DNA from: Gluconobacter thailandicus F149-1 = NBRC 100600
Lineage (GTDB): Bacteria > Pseudomonadota > Alphaproteobacteria > Acetobacterales > Acetobacteraceae
Assembly: GCF_000964465.1 (NCBI RefSeq)
Contig: NZ_BANH01000015.1
Coordinates: 1-64,000, forward strand
Direction: 5' to 3'
Length of the DNA: 64,000 nt
Under the pieces are notes generated by a model. It had not been told where the DNA came from and searched no databases. It saw only the letters and a list, made by a program, of their open reading frames with translations. Positions within the stretch are counted from its first letter, which is position 1; every line of letters starts with the position of its first letter. Position numbers and translations under genes: made by a program. Positions 26,273 through 34,813 of this stretch are shown one piece after another.

Positions 26273-27169
26273 ATGCGCACAGACAAATTACGGATTGGGG
26301 CATTTCAGTTTGATCTACCAGTGACCCGGCATGTTTTCAGGGCGCGCTCAGCAGGTTCAGTAGCCTCGTTTGTGCCGCTACGTAGGCGATTTGGGACATC
26401 CTTCCGTATCAATGAAAAATCTCCTCCGAGCATCTCTTCAGAAATGGCACGTGTAAGAAAAATGTTGACGGCCGGGGATCGGGATAAGAGTTTTCTAAAA
26501 AATAATAATATTTATGCTTTTCTTGGAGGGGGGAAGAAGGACGCGCGGAGTAGGGCGACCTACAGGAGAGCAGGCGTTAAGGCGGAGCGGTCATTATTAG
26601 AAAAGCTTTTCAAAAATCCTGTATCGCCAGAGGCACGGCGGCCAGTAAAGCCGACTGCAGGTTCGGTTTCTTCGGTTGTTAATGGTAGAAATACTCCGAT
26701 TTTTCGGAAGACATTTAAGCATCTTTCTGACGTATGGCGACCTAGGAAACATGAAGCAAAGGGGGCTGCGCGTGCTTCTGCGATAGGAGTTGTCAGAAAT
26801 ACAATTTCCCATCAGCATGGGAAAATAATTTCTGGGTTCAAGGAAAACAATCTTATTCGTTTGAAGACGCCGGGAAGTAACTCTGTTCGGAATGTTAACG
26901 GCAAGCTGCCGAACAGTGTGGTGCCTTCTGGTGGGAAAAGAAAAAAGATCTCAGAAAATCTGATGCAGGATCAGAATGGTCAGCATCAAATGGTAAAAGA
27001 AGATTCTTTTTTTGACGCTGTGGGGCGTGCCTCCTCGAAATCACGTGGTGGAATATTCGAGCGACACGATCCAGAGCGAAGTTTGAGACTTGCGACGCGT
27101 CAGGGACACGGAGGCGTAGATGAGCTCAGATTCCCGCAATATCCCGGTCAAAGTATCGGAATGAGTTGA
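26273..27169 (+). CDS. Short basic protein in the tape-measure position
   Basis: 298 residues, very rich in Arg, Lys, Ser and Asn, with no hydrophobic helix and no long coiled coil. Gene order (chaperone, this gene, Mu N-like hub) is the place of the tape measure, but most tape measures are longer and contain hydrophobic segments. At about 0.15 nm per residue it would set a tail near 45 nm. Codons include many AGA/AGG and AT-rich choices unlike its neighbours. It could be a degenerate or replaced tape measure, or an inserted cargo gene. Confidence 0.5.
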   Translation: MRTDKLRIGAFQFDLPVTRHVFRARSAGSVASFVPLRRRFGTSFRINEKSPPSISSEMARVRKMLTAGDRDKSFLKNNNIYAFLGGGKKDARSRATYRRAGVKAERSLLEKLFKNPVSPEARRPVKPTAGSVSSVVNGRNTPIFRKTFKHLSDVWRPRKHEAKGAARASAIGVVRNTISHQHGKIISGFKENNLIRLKTPGSNSVRNVNGKLPNSVVPSGGKRKKISENLMQDQNGQHQMVKEDSFFDAVGRASSKSRGGIFERHDPERSLRLATRQGHGGVDELRFPQYPGQSIGMS

Positions 27170-27186
27170 AATAAAGGAGAGCATGG

Positions 27187-28104
27187 ATGGGCTTGACGCT
27201 CTCTGCACTTGAAAATGCCATTGGCTCTGCCGGGCGGTTAGGAGCAACGGCACCTGTCATGCTTGGGGAACTGGTGCTCACAGGTATTGAAGTGCCGGAC
27301 CGTCTGCAGGTCGGTGGTCGACAGATGATGGTAGTTCATCGGCTGCCTGGTGGGGGGCGTGTTGTTGATACGCTGGGCAATGATCCGGGGCGTTTGGAAC
27401 TCACAGGTAAATTTCTTGGACCGAATGCACAGGCGCGGGCTCAGGCAATTGAGAAAATGCGTGTTCGTGGCACGCCTGTTGCGTTTTCTGCGGCTGGCAT
27501 TGCACTGCAGGTCTGGATTGTACGCTTCGTTTATTCTTATGAAGCGAAAGGTGCGCTTTGCTCATATGAGCTGACTCTTGAGAGACCAGCGGAAAGTGTT
27601 AGTTCTGCAAATGCTGGAAATACGCTTGCGAATGTTTTGGGAAGCGATGTTGGCAGTGGTTTGGCTCAATTGAGTGGCGTTATTTCTGACGTATCTGACG
27701 GTTTGTTCGTCGAAAGTGGACAGCTTGCCTCGATTGTCGGTCAGGTCATGCCTTTGGGCACGCTGGTGGGTGCCGGTGGCTCTCTTGCCAAAGTCAGTGA
27801 TGCACTTACCACAACAAGTGCTCTAAGTCAGGGCGTTACGAATCTGGCGGGAGCGTCAACAGTTCTGGATAATTTGTCGCGGCAACTCAGTATTTCTGGG
27901 CAAGGGTTGATGTCGGCACTCCAAGTCTCTGGTCAAAATATTGAAAATATCCAGGTCGAGAGTGCCTCTTCTCTCTCCGCTGTTGTTGGAAATGCCGCTG
28001 TACAGAGTGTGGGGGCAGACGTCGGCGGGCTGATCAATCGGTCGAATGCGTCTGTCGGACAGGCCCTGGGGCTTACTGCACAAACGCCGGCAGTTCATTC
28101 GTGA
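27187..28104 (+). CDS. Baseplate protein, Mu N-like / DNA circularisation N-terminal domain
   Basis: 305 residues. The N-terminal domain (APVMLGELVLTGIEVPDRLQVGGRQMMVVHRLPGGGRVVDTLGNDPGRLELTGKFLG) matches the 'DNA circularisation protein N-terminus' family, now understood as a distal tail/baseplate ring protein. The remaining half is low-complexity Ser/Ala/Gly/Val helices. It is followed immediately by the tail protein X gene. Confidence 0.8.
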   Translation: MGLTLSALENAIGSAGRLGATAPVMLGELVLTGIEVPDRLQVGGRQMMVVHRLPGGGRVVDTLGNDPGRLELTGKFLGPNAQARAQAIEKMRVRGTPVAFSAAGIALQVWIVRFVYSYEAKGALCSYELTLERPAESVSSANAGNTLANVLGSDVGSGLAQLSGVISDVSDGLFVESGQLASIVGQVMPLGTLVGAGGSLAKVSDALTTTSALSQGVTNLAGASTVLDNLSRQLSISGQGLMSALQVSGQNIENIQVESASSLSAVVGNAAVQSVGADVGGLINRSNASVGQALGLTAQTPAVHS

Positions 28105-28110
28105 GGATTC

Positions 28111-28320
28111 ATGAAAGATATTATCGTAACTTCGGCGGATATTTCCCTGTTTGATGTTGCTGCGCGAGAACTGGGTGACGCCTGCCAATGGTGGCGGATC
28201 GCGGATTTCAATGGACTGAGTGATCCTGATCTGGGGTGGGTTGAAACAGTTCTCACTCTGAAAATTCCAGGAATTGTATCGGAGAGTTCGTCAGGTCTTC
28301 CTGATGACGTGGGGCAATGA
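28111..28320 (+). CDS. Tail protein X, LysM-like
   Basis: 69 residues. The body SLFDVAARELGDACQWWRIADFNGLSDPDLGWVETVLTLKIPGI is LysM-like, typical of P2 gpX-type proteins that join tube and baseplate. It overlaps the hub gene by 4 bases (ATGA). Confidence 0.78.
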   Translation: MKDIIVTSADISLFDVAARELGDACQWWRIADFNGLSDPDLGWVETVLTLKIPGIVSESSSGLPDDVGQ

Positions 28321-29378
28321 CAGATCGTCAGCTAGAGGTTCGTATCCTGTGGGACGGAATAGAAAATTCTGTATTGTATTTAAAGAAATTTGAAATTGAT
28401 TCTCACCGATATGAAGCGTGTGACACTGCTATTCTGACTTTTGTTCGCGGTGAAATTGCCGAAAGTGGCTCTGCCTTCTGGTTTGAAAGTGGCAATACGG
28501 CAAGTCCATGGGTGTCTGTGGAAATTCGGGATCTGAAAGCATCCAATACGAAGTGGACCCCGATTTTTCAGGGACGCGTAGATCATGTGCGCATTCTTTC
28601 GCAATCCTCCATTGTTGAGATGGAATGCAGAGATGCTCTGGCGCGATTGGTTGATCTGCGTGTGCAGGATGCATGGTTGAATCATACTGGATCTGATCTT
28701 CTGTCCGTATTGGCTGAGGCTGCCGGCCTAGATACCCGAGTGTCATTTCCTGCAGATATGCCTGATCGTATGTTGGGTCAGTTCTGGCAGATCGAGCATA
28801 AGCGTGGCTCTTTTCTTTCTCAGCACCGCTTCCAGACGGCGGCCGATCTGGCGTTTTCTGTTGCACGGGAAGCGCTTTGTGATTTGTACGTGGATGGGAC
28901 GACACTTGTGTGTCAGCCGATGCAGAATTCGGGCTACAAACAAAACGTCATCGACGCATGTGGAATTGTTTTCGAAACAGATATTGCTCGAGATTTGCAA
29001 TTGTCCTCCGGGATCATAGTGCATCTTGCCTCCTGGGATTCAAGGCAGCGTAACAGCACTCATTTATATTACGATGGAAAAACATTTTCTGAGAATACAC
29101 CTGTAACAACGAAAACGCTTCATAGCTTTAGGGTTCCGGGCCGTAGGGTGGAAGATCTGCGGCGTTTGGCCCGTGGAAAATACGAACGAATAGCTGCTCA
29201 CGCCGTGTCTGCACGTGTTTCGATGCCTGGCCTGATCGGGCTTGAACCGCGTCAATTCATGCGGATTGCATCAGGACAGGCGGAAATTCTTGGAGTTGAT
29301 CAGGTCGTGTCACGATTTTCGCTGGAAGAGGGTTTTGTGCAGCATGTCGTGTTACGCAGACGGGGGAGTGAGGCATGA
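28317..29378 (+). CDS. Baseplate hub protein (P2 gpD / Mu gpP-like)
   Basis: 353 residues. N-terminal RQLEVRILWDGIENSVLYLKKFEIDSHRYEACDTAILTF and FQGRVDHVRILSQSSIVEMECRDALARLVD are typical of phage late-control-D/hub proteins that form the trimeric hub above the spike. It is placed between X and spike genes with 4-base overlaps on both sides, so expression is coupled. Confidence 0.8.
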   Translation: MTDRQLEVRILWDGIENSVLYLKKFEIDSHRYEACDTAILTFVRGEIAESGSAFWFESGNTASPWVSVEIRDLKASNTKWTPIFQGRVDHVRILSQSSIVEMECRDALARLVDLRVQDAWLNHTGSDLLSVLAEAAGLDTRVSFPADMPDRMLGQFWQIEHKRGSFLSQHRFQTAADLAFSVAREALCDLYVDGTTLVCQPMQNSGYKQNVIDACGIVFETDIARDLQLSSGIIVHLASWDSRQRNSTHLYYDGKTFSENTPVTTKTLHSFRVPGRRVEDLRRLARGKYERIAAHAVSARVSMPGLIGLEPRQFMRIASGQAEILGVDQVVSRFSLEEGFVQHVVLRRRGSEA

Positions 29379-30001
29379 CTCACGGGCAAATGGCTACTGC
29401 GGCACTGGTTAATAGAAGCGCACATGCTGTTTTTGGGGTGGTGTCTGCTGTTGACCCTGTCAACCACGCGATCAAGGTTAAAATTCAACCTGACGATATT
29501 GAAACTGGCTGGATTGCGGATGTCGGAGGGGTGCAAGCTGGAGATCTCAGGATCGCCTGTCCCTCTGAACCTGGCACGCATGTTGTTTTACTTCCGATTG
29601 AAGGCGATGCAGAGCATCTGGTTGCTATTGGATCGGTCTTCGACACTGTTGTGGCAGCGCCTGTGTCGCCTTTGGACGGAAGTATTATCCAACCGGGAGA
29701 AATGCTGATCCGTGCCGGGTGTGGCAAACCGCCTGCTGGCAACGCTTTATCGTCTTCCATGGAGGAAAATGCACAGGCAGGTTGGTGCCAGATCGGGCGG
29801 CAAGCTGTGACCCTTGGAGCTGGAAATTCAAATCTCGTTATCTCTCAGGATCAGATTATTTTGACGGTTGGGGGCGTGAAAGCCGTATTGTCTGCAGATG
29901 GCCTGAAGGTCTCTTCTGGTGACGTCCAAACAGCTGAGCATTCACTGAATAATCATATTCATTTTGTGGGAACGCAGTCCACGGGAGGGCCGAGAGGATG
30001 A
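29375..30001 (+). CDS. Baseplate spike / puncturing tip (gpV / Mu gp45-like)
   Basis: 208 residues. An OB-fold (HAVFGVVSAVDPVNHAIKVKIQPDDIETGWIADV...) is followed by a beta-helical spike. The tip carries NNHIHFVGTQSTGGPRG, the His-x-His motif that binds iron at the apex in P2/phi92-type spikes. It overlaps the next gene by 4 bases. Confidence 0.83.
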   Translation: MTHGQMATAALVNRSAHAVFGVVSAVDPVNHAIKVKIQPDDIETGWIADVGGVQAGDLRIACPSEPGTHVVLLPIEGDAEHLVAIGSVFDTVVAAPVSPLDGSIIQPGEMLIRAGCGKPPAGNALSSSMEENAQAGWCQIGRQAVTLGAGNSNLVISQDQIILTVGGVKAVLSADGLKVSSGDVQTAEHSLNNHIHFVGTQSTGGPRG

Positions 30002-30357
30002 GTTCCATCGGGCATTTCTATGGTGGTGACCTGCTTCTGGAAAGTGGTGGACTTTCTGTCGTTTCTGGTTCGGAAGAGATTCGGCAACGTCTTTTGCGAC
30101 GGTTATTGACCAATTCTGGTGATTATATCTGGCAGCTTGATTATGGCGTTGGTTTGCAGGGCATGATTGGGGATGTCGTCGTTCCTTCTGTGATGCAGGC
30201 TGAAATCCGGGCTCAGGTTCAGAAAGATGCAGGTGTGGATCCCTATTCCCCTGTTGAGGTCGATGCAAGGGCGGACGCTAATGGTGTGTGTCTGTGCAGG
30301 ATTTCCTATGTCGATGCGGACACCGGGCAACAGCAAACCCTGGATTTTTCTTCGTAA
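29998..30357 (+). CDS. Baseplate wedge protein gp25/gpW-like
   Basis: 119 residues. SGSEEIRQRLLRRLLTNSGDYIWQLDYGVGLQGMIGD is the gp25-like lysozyme-fold wedge signature. The C-terminus has short strands (GVCLCRISYVDADTGQQQTL). Order spike-gp25-J matches P2 and Mu baseplate modules. Confidence 0.85.
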   Translation: MSSIGHFYGGDLLLESGGLSVVSGSEEIRQRLLRRLLTNSGDYIWQLDYGVGLQGMIGDVVVPSVMQAEIRAQVQKDAGVDPYSPVEVDARADANGVCLCRISYVDADTGQQQTLDFSS

Positions 30358-30399
30358 AAAAGATGTGCCTGTTTCAGTCAGGTGCCTCTGGAGGATGTA

Positions 30400-31539
30400 A
30401 TGTCTCTTTCTCTTCGCTCGTTTGCCACAACGGTTTCTACCGCGGTGGTAACGGCGCAATCTTCCTGTACGCAGCTGCTGGATGTTTCTGTTGGTTCGCC
30501 AGTTCGCGCATTGATGGAAAGCGTAGGCGGCATCGGGTTGTGGTTACAGTATCTGGTGTTGCAGACTTTGCTTCGGACCCGTTTGGCGACGTGTACCGCA
30601 GAGGATTGTGACAGTTTCGTCCAGGATTTCGGGATGTCACGTCTTCCGGGCACATTTTCTACCGGGATGGTCACCATGTCGTCGTTTTCGCCATCCCAAC
30701 AGTCGGCTGTCGTGGTCCCTGGTACGATTGTCCGCACGGTTTCTGGCCTGTCTTTTAGTGTTGTGAAGGATAGTACGCTTGCAGTCTGGTCTGAAACGGC
30801 TGGGGGTTATGTTCGCGCGGCAGGCGTGCAGAATATTTCGGTTCCGGTTCGGTGCCAGACTGCTGGCGCGATCGGCAATGTTCCGATTGGGGCGATCTGT
30901 CTGATGGGTACTGCCATTTCAGGTATTGATACGGTTACAAACCCTGCGGCGTTTCTGAATGGCTCGGATCAGGAAACGGATGCAGAGCTTCGGGCTCGCT
31001 TTCCTCTGTGGTTGGCCGCGAAAGCGTCGGCCAGTAGAGCCGCTGTGGGAAACGCTGTCTTGGGTGTTCAGACAGGTCTGTCATATTCCCTGCGTGACGG
31101 GCTGGCAGTGGATGATACTGCACGTTCTGGATATTTTACTGTTGTTTTGAATGATGGCAGCGGTGTTCCTTCCGACCAGTTACTGACGCAGGTGTATGAC
31201 ACTGTAGATGAGGTTAGGGCGCTTGGTGTTGCATTTGGTGTGCGAGCGCCTTCTCTTCTGGTCCTGAATGTTTCCATGACAGTTGTTGTACCGGCATCGG
31301 TGGGAACACAGCAGGCTATTACAGCAATCCAGGATGCAATTACGCAGGATATTGCAGGAAGGACTGTGGGCAGTGGGTATGCCTATAGCAGGCTATCCTA
31401 TCTGGCCTATGTGGGAGCAGGCGTGACGGTTACGTCCGTTCTTGATGTGCGCCTTAACGGCAGTCAGTTGGATATTCCGGCAAACGGCGATCAGGCTCTG
31501 ACAGTTGGCAGTATTCAGATCAGCGTCATTCAAAACTGA
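30400..31539 (+). CDS. Baseplate assembly protein J-like
   Basis: 379 residues from the ATG at 30400 (GGAGG upstream). Features of the J/gp47 family include VGSPVRALMESVGGIGLWLQYLVLQTL near the start, the central GAIGNVPIGAICLM strand region, and the NGSDQETDAELRARFPLWLAAKASASRAAVGNAVLGV motif. It forms the baseplate wedge that links hub to fibres. Confidence 0.85.
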   Translation: MSLSLRSFATTVSTAVVTAQSSCTQLLDVSVGSPVRALMESVGGIGLWLQYLVLQTLLRTRLATCTAEDCDSFVQDFGMSRLPGTFSTGMVTMSSFSPSQQSAVVVPGTIVRTVSGLSFSVVKDSTLAVWSETAGGYVRAAGVQNISVPVRCQTAGAIGNVPIGAICLMGTAISGIDTVTNPAAFLNGSDQETDAELRARFPLWLAAKASASRAAVGNAVLGVQTGLSYSLRDGLAVDDTARSGYFTVVLNDGSGVPSDQLLTQVYDTVDEVRALGVAFGVRAPSLLVLNVSMTVVVPASVGTQQAITAIQDAITQDIAGRTVGSGYAYSRLSYLAYVGAGVTVTSVLDVRLNGSQLDIPANGDQALTVGSIQISVIQN

Positions 31540-31584
31540 CAGACGGGCCTCCGGCATGAATATTTGCGGAGGATAGGGAAGACT

Positions 31585-32823
31585 ATGCCTGTTTTTAATA
31601 GATATCCAAAACTTGAAACGTTGACCGGAAACGAGGTTCTCGTCCTGGCAGATTCTAGTGGTCAGCACACTGTTACGGCAACGGCATCCCAGATTGCTGG
31701 CGCCCCTGCGGTTTCTAAGCCGACTGGAGAATTTTACCAAGACAAAGGCGCGAAAATCAGCCGGTTTTCAGACCGTGTGCTGATTGGGGACGCCGCCGCC
31801 AATCCTGGACTGAGTGACCGTGAAGCGGCTTCAAAGAATGACTGGCTGTCTCGGACAATGGGTGAAACGTCTATTGGGCCGTGGGCGCTACAGGATGCGC
31901 AGTGTGCGTCTGTTGCGCAGTATGGGAATAGTGCTTTTGTCGCGGCATCCCGCACGTCAGATGCAAAAACGGCGCCGGAAATGCTTGGTTTTCAGCCAAG
32001 TTCGATCGGTGTGGCTGCATGGGGTGTCGCTGACGATACCTCTACGCCGACCACCACGACTGCATATGCCTATTACGGAGAGGCATGGCGTCTGGCTGGT
32101 GTAAATTATCAGCCAACATTCGTGATGGAACTGGAAGCCGTCAACTTTGGTGGGCTGGCCATAGGTCAATCCAACCCTTACGCGCCGAATGTAGGCGGAG
32201 GCGTTTATGGGATTCAGCTCGGTGCGGGTGGAGGTCAGACCACCGGTACGTCAGATGCTGCGGCGGGCATGGTTTTTGTTTCGAACCCGAATGCATGGCA
32301 GACGGGAATTGTCTTCGGCGCAACATCTCTTCGTGGGACTGACGGAACAGATGAGGGCTATGCGTCAGCGCTTTCTCTGGCTCGTAATCATGCCATGGAG
32401 TGGCACACTCCTGAAGTCGTTTCCGGGGTGGCGGGCAATAATGTTGGCGCTTTTGTACGGTCCACGGTCACGGAGCGCGCAAAGGGTGTCCGTCAGGATT
32501 TCATCGATAACGAAATTCTTTTCAGTAATATTGAAGGTCAGACGCTCTTTTCAGTCGGGAGTATGGCCGCTCCTAATAACGCTCTTCAGGTTCAGGCTGG
32601 TGCAGGAAGCCAGGCGGCCGGCCTGTATGTTCAGCGGGGAGAGAACGGATCGGCCAATCTGGGACTTTTTCCGGCAGATGGTGGCGAATTGCAAATGTCG
32701 TCTCCCGTCAGTGGGGCGGGTGCGACCCTGCCGACAACGGTTGACGGTGGATTTCTCCATATCAACATCAATGGATCCGATTATCGTATTCCGCTGATGA
32801 GTCCGGCGCAGGCTGGAAGCTGA
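31585..32823 (+). CDS. Tail fibre or appendage protein, placed between J and I
   Basis: 412 residues. The short N-terminal segment (FNRYPKLETLTGNEVLVLADSSGQHTVTATASQI) resembles a virion-attachment domain, and a long Gly/Ala/Thr-rich beta body follows. No catalytic motif. In P2 and Mu, J is followed by I, so this gene interrupts the usual order. It may be an additional receptor-binding protein. Confidence 0.55.
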   Translation: MPVFNRYPKLETLTGNEVLVLADSSGQHTVTATASQIAGAPAVSKPTGEFYQDKGAKISRFSDRVLIGDAAANPGLSDREAASKNDWLSRTMGETSIGPWALQDAQCASVAQYGNSAFVAASRTSDAKTAPEMLGFQPSSIGVAAWGVADDTSTPTTTTAYAYYGEAWRLAGVNYQPTFVMELEAVNFGGLAIGQSNPYAPNVGGGVYGIQLGAGGGQTTGTSDAAAGMVFVSNPNAWQTGIVFGATSLRGTDGTDEGYASALSLARNHAMEWHTPEVVSGVAGNNVGAFVRSTVTERAKGVRQDFIDNEILFSNIEGQTLFSVGSMAAPNNALQVQAGAGSQAAGLYVQRGENGSANLGLFPADGGELQMSSPVSGAGATLPTTVDGGFLHININGSDYRIPLMSPAQAGS

Positions 32824-32825
32824 TT

Positions 32826-33512
32826 ATGGCCAGACTCTATGACGAGGAAGGCCTTGTTCTTCAGGCTACGGATGGAAAAGCTCTTCTGGATACCGGGCCT
32901 GTGCCGGGGTCTGTTGAAGATTTTGCTGCTCGGTTGCGTTCGCTTCTTCCCGCCGGCTGGTTTCCAGCTCCTCCTCAGGGGCTGGAAGAGGAAAAAGCCC
33001 CTGTCCTTGTGGCGATTCTGACAGGTTTTTCGACCGTATTCGCCAGTATCTGGACACTGATGGAGAAGTGTCGGCGTCAGATGCGGCTGGCGACTATGAG
33101 CGATGCTTTTCTGGATATGCTTGCCGCAGACTATTTCGGCGTGGACGGGTTGCCGCGACGGGCTTCTGAAAGCGACGATGACTATCGCGCACGTATTGTG
33201 GGCTCCTTGGTGGCCCCGCGTAACACCCGGCAGGCTGTCAGGGACGCTTTGTTTGCTGTTACGGGTGTCGAACCTGTCATTATCGAGCCTCTGAACGCGG
33301 CAGATTGTCATGCGCAGGCTTCTCTTGCATCGCCGTCCTGTGGTGGCGGTGTTGGATATGGCTGCGCCGGCTTCCGGTATGGAAGTCAGTCGGGCGGGCA
33401 GTTTTTTCTGGAGACTGCCTTGGGGCAGGCTTCTGACATACAGGTTATTTATCAAGTGATTGAACGGACTGCAGCCAGTGGCATAACGGGCTGGGTTCGG
33501 GTGGAGCAATAA
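32826..33512 (+). CDS. Tail protein I-like (DUF2313 / Mu gp48)
   Basis: 228 residues. The DUF2313 core is visible (VEDFAARLRSLLPAGWFP... LMEKCRRQMRLATMSDAFLDMLAADYFGVDGLPRRASESDDDYRARIVGSLVAPRNTRQAVRDAL). A Cys/Gly-rich loop (SPSCGGGVGYGCAGFRYG) and C-terminal strands follow. It connects baseplate to fibre. The stop overlaps the next start (TAATG). Confidence 0.8.
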   Translation: MARLYDEEGLVLQATDGKALLDTGPVPGSVEDFAARLRSLLPAGWFPAPPQGLEEEKAPVLVAILTGFSTVFASIWTLMEKCRRQMRLATMSDAFLDMLAADYFGVDGLPRRASESDDDYRARIVGSLVAPRNTRQAVRDALFAVTGVEPVIIEPLNAADCHAQASLASPSCGGGVGYGCAGFRYGSQSGGQFFLETALGQASDIQVIYQVIERTAASGITGWVRVEQ

Positions 33513-34768
33513 TGGATCGGGCGATTGTATATGCGGGGTCTATCCCCCTGGATACGGACCTTCTGCGCGTAGGAAAGTATGGCAAGGCCGCAATCGGTCA
33601 TATGTCTGACATGCTGTATGGTCGGGGTATTGTTGCAGCATCCGGACTTGCCTGTACGCCTTCCTCTTCCTCGTTGGCTGTAACGATTGGTGCCGGCTCC
33701 ATTACGGCTCCGGGAGTTATGGATGCCGCTCCTCTGGGGGGGGGCGGTGGCGGCTATCGTGCTGACCCGACGCAAACCACGTGTCAGTATTCCAGCGATA
33801 CGGCGGTGACGGTTACTGTGCCCGGAACGGGTGCAAGCTACACGGTTTTCGCGATCTGTTCCGAGCAGGATATTGATCAGACGGTTCTTGCATTTTTCAA
33901 CGCGGCTAATCCTTCCCAGACGCAGGCAGGACTAAACAACAGTGGCGACGTGCTTCCTACCCGTCGCTGGGCTGGAATGTCTTTCGTTATAGCAACGGAT
34001 GCGCCTGCGGCCCCAATGGGCGGCACAGTGGTTCCGCTTTATACGCTGACGGTTCCACAAGGGGTCACGTCGCTTGCCGGTGTACAGCCACAGCCGGGGC
34101 AGGCATTCTGGCCAACCATTCCCGAACTGGCGACGCAGACATTGCTGCGTGCAATCGCAGAACCAATGCAGCTTGTGGCGAATGATACGTCTCTTTCCAT
34201 ACCAACCTGGGCGACGCGTGTTGAGCTCCGTGTGATTGGAGGAGGTGGTGGTGGCGCATCGTCCAGCTCTACGCTGCTGACCGGATCTTTTTCCGGTGCC
34301 GGCGGCGGTGGCGGCGGTGACGCTTGGGGTATCTATGGCGTTAGCCCTACCAGCGGTGGGGCTTTGGGAATCACGATCGGGCGTGGAGGGGCTTCAGAGC
34401 AGACTGGAGGAACATCCTTGGTCAGCTACAACGGCCAGACCCTTCTGCAAGCCAGTGGAGGTCATGGCGGGTTTTTCTATGACACCACAGGCTCAGCTGG
34501 TGGTGACGGTGGCACTGCATCCGGAGGGACGATCTGGAATCAGACCGGGAGCTGGGGAGGAGACGGGCAGAGTAATGCCTCTACCTTTGCAGGTTATGGC
34601 GGGGACGGCCCATGGGGTGGCGGTGGTCGTTGCGGTAATCAGGTTGGCCGCGACGGAACCCGTTTTGGTGCGGGCGGTGGCGGCTCGTATTCTGCGGCTG
34701 TGGAGGGAACCCCGACTGCAGGCGGCTCAGGCTTCTCGGGTTGCGTGATGTATCGTTTTTTGCCGTAA
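33512..34768 (+). CDS. Tail fibre with C-terminal polyglycine adhesin region
   Basis: 418 residues. The N-terminal part is Mu-fibre-like (GRGIVAASGLACTPSSSSLAVTIGAGSITAPGVMDAAPLGG...TGASYTVFAICSEQDIDQTVLAFFNAANPSQT). From about residue 240 it contains repeated glycine runs (IGGGGGGASSSS, GAGGGGGGDAWG, GYGGDGPWGGGGRCG, GAGGGGSYSA). These recall polyglycine-sandwich adhesins of T-even-type gp38 proteins, so this is the likely host-range determinant. No fibre chaperone follows. Confidence 0.7.
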   Translation: MDRAIVYAGSIPLDTDLLRVGKYGKAAIGHMSDMLYGRGIVAASGLACTPSSSSLAVTIGAGSITAPGVMDAAPLGGGGGGYRADPTQTTCQYSSDTAVTVTVPGTGASYTVFAICSEQDIDQTVLAFFNAANPSQTQAGLNNSGDVLPTRRWAGMSFVIATDAPAAPMGGTVVPLYTLTVPQGVTSLAGVQPQPGQAFWPTIPELATQTLLRAIAEPMQLVANDTSLSIPTWATRVELRVIGGGGGGASSSSTLLTGSFSGAGGGGGGDAWGIYGVSPTSGGALGITIGRGGASEQTGGTSLVSYNGQTLLQASGGHGGFFYDTTGSAGGDGGTASGGTIWNQTGSWGGDGQSNASTFAGYGGDGPWGGGGRCGNQVGRDGTRFGAGGGGSYSAAVEGTPTAGGSGFSGCVMYRFLP

Positions 34769-34771
34769 TAT

Positions 34772-34811
34772 ATAGCCTATGGGGGGCGTTTTTTATCCGT
34801 CCCCCGGCTAT
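34772..34811. terminator. Hairpin at right end of the island
   Basis: ATAGCC (34772-34777) pairs with GGCTAT (34806-34811) and GGGGG (34781-34785) with CCCCC (34801-34805), leaving a 3-base bulge. It lies between the convergent fibre and cytochrome genes. The T-run is in the loop rather than after the stem, so efficiency is uncertain. Confidence 0.5.
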
Positions 34812-34813
34812 TG

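Larger units (their letters stand above)
14428..34811 (+). mobile_element. Contractile-tail phage-like particle island (defective prophage or GTA-like element)
   Basis: A contiguous set of control, packaging, head, neck, sheath, tube, baseplate and fibre genes on the plus strand, with one divergent repressor. The edges given are the outermost island signals (left operators, right hairpin). No attachment repeats, tRNA target, integrase, Mu-type transposase, replication or lysis gene was recognised. The late genes are densely packed and all open, with no disrupted frame apart from the programmed frameshift. This argues against an old decaying prophage and for either a recently trimmed one or a maintained element. 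Confidence 0.75.

Noticed and set aside
16102-34811. Island as an R-type tailocin
   Set aside because: Terminase, portal, scaffold and capsid genes are present and intact, whereas tailocins lack heads.
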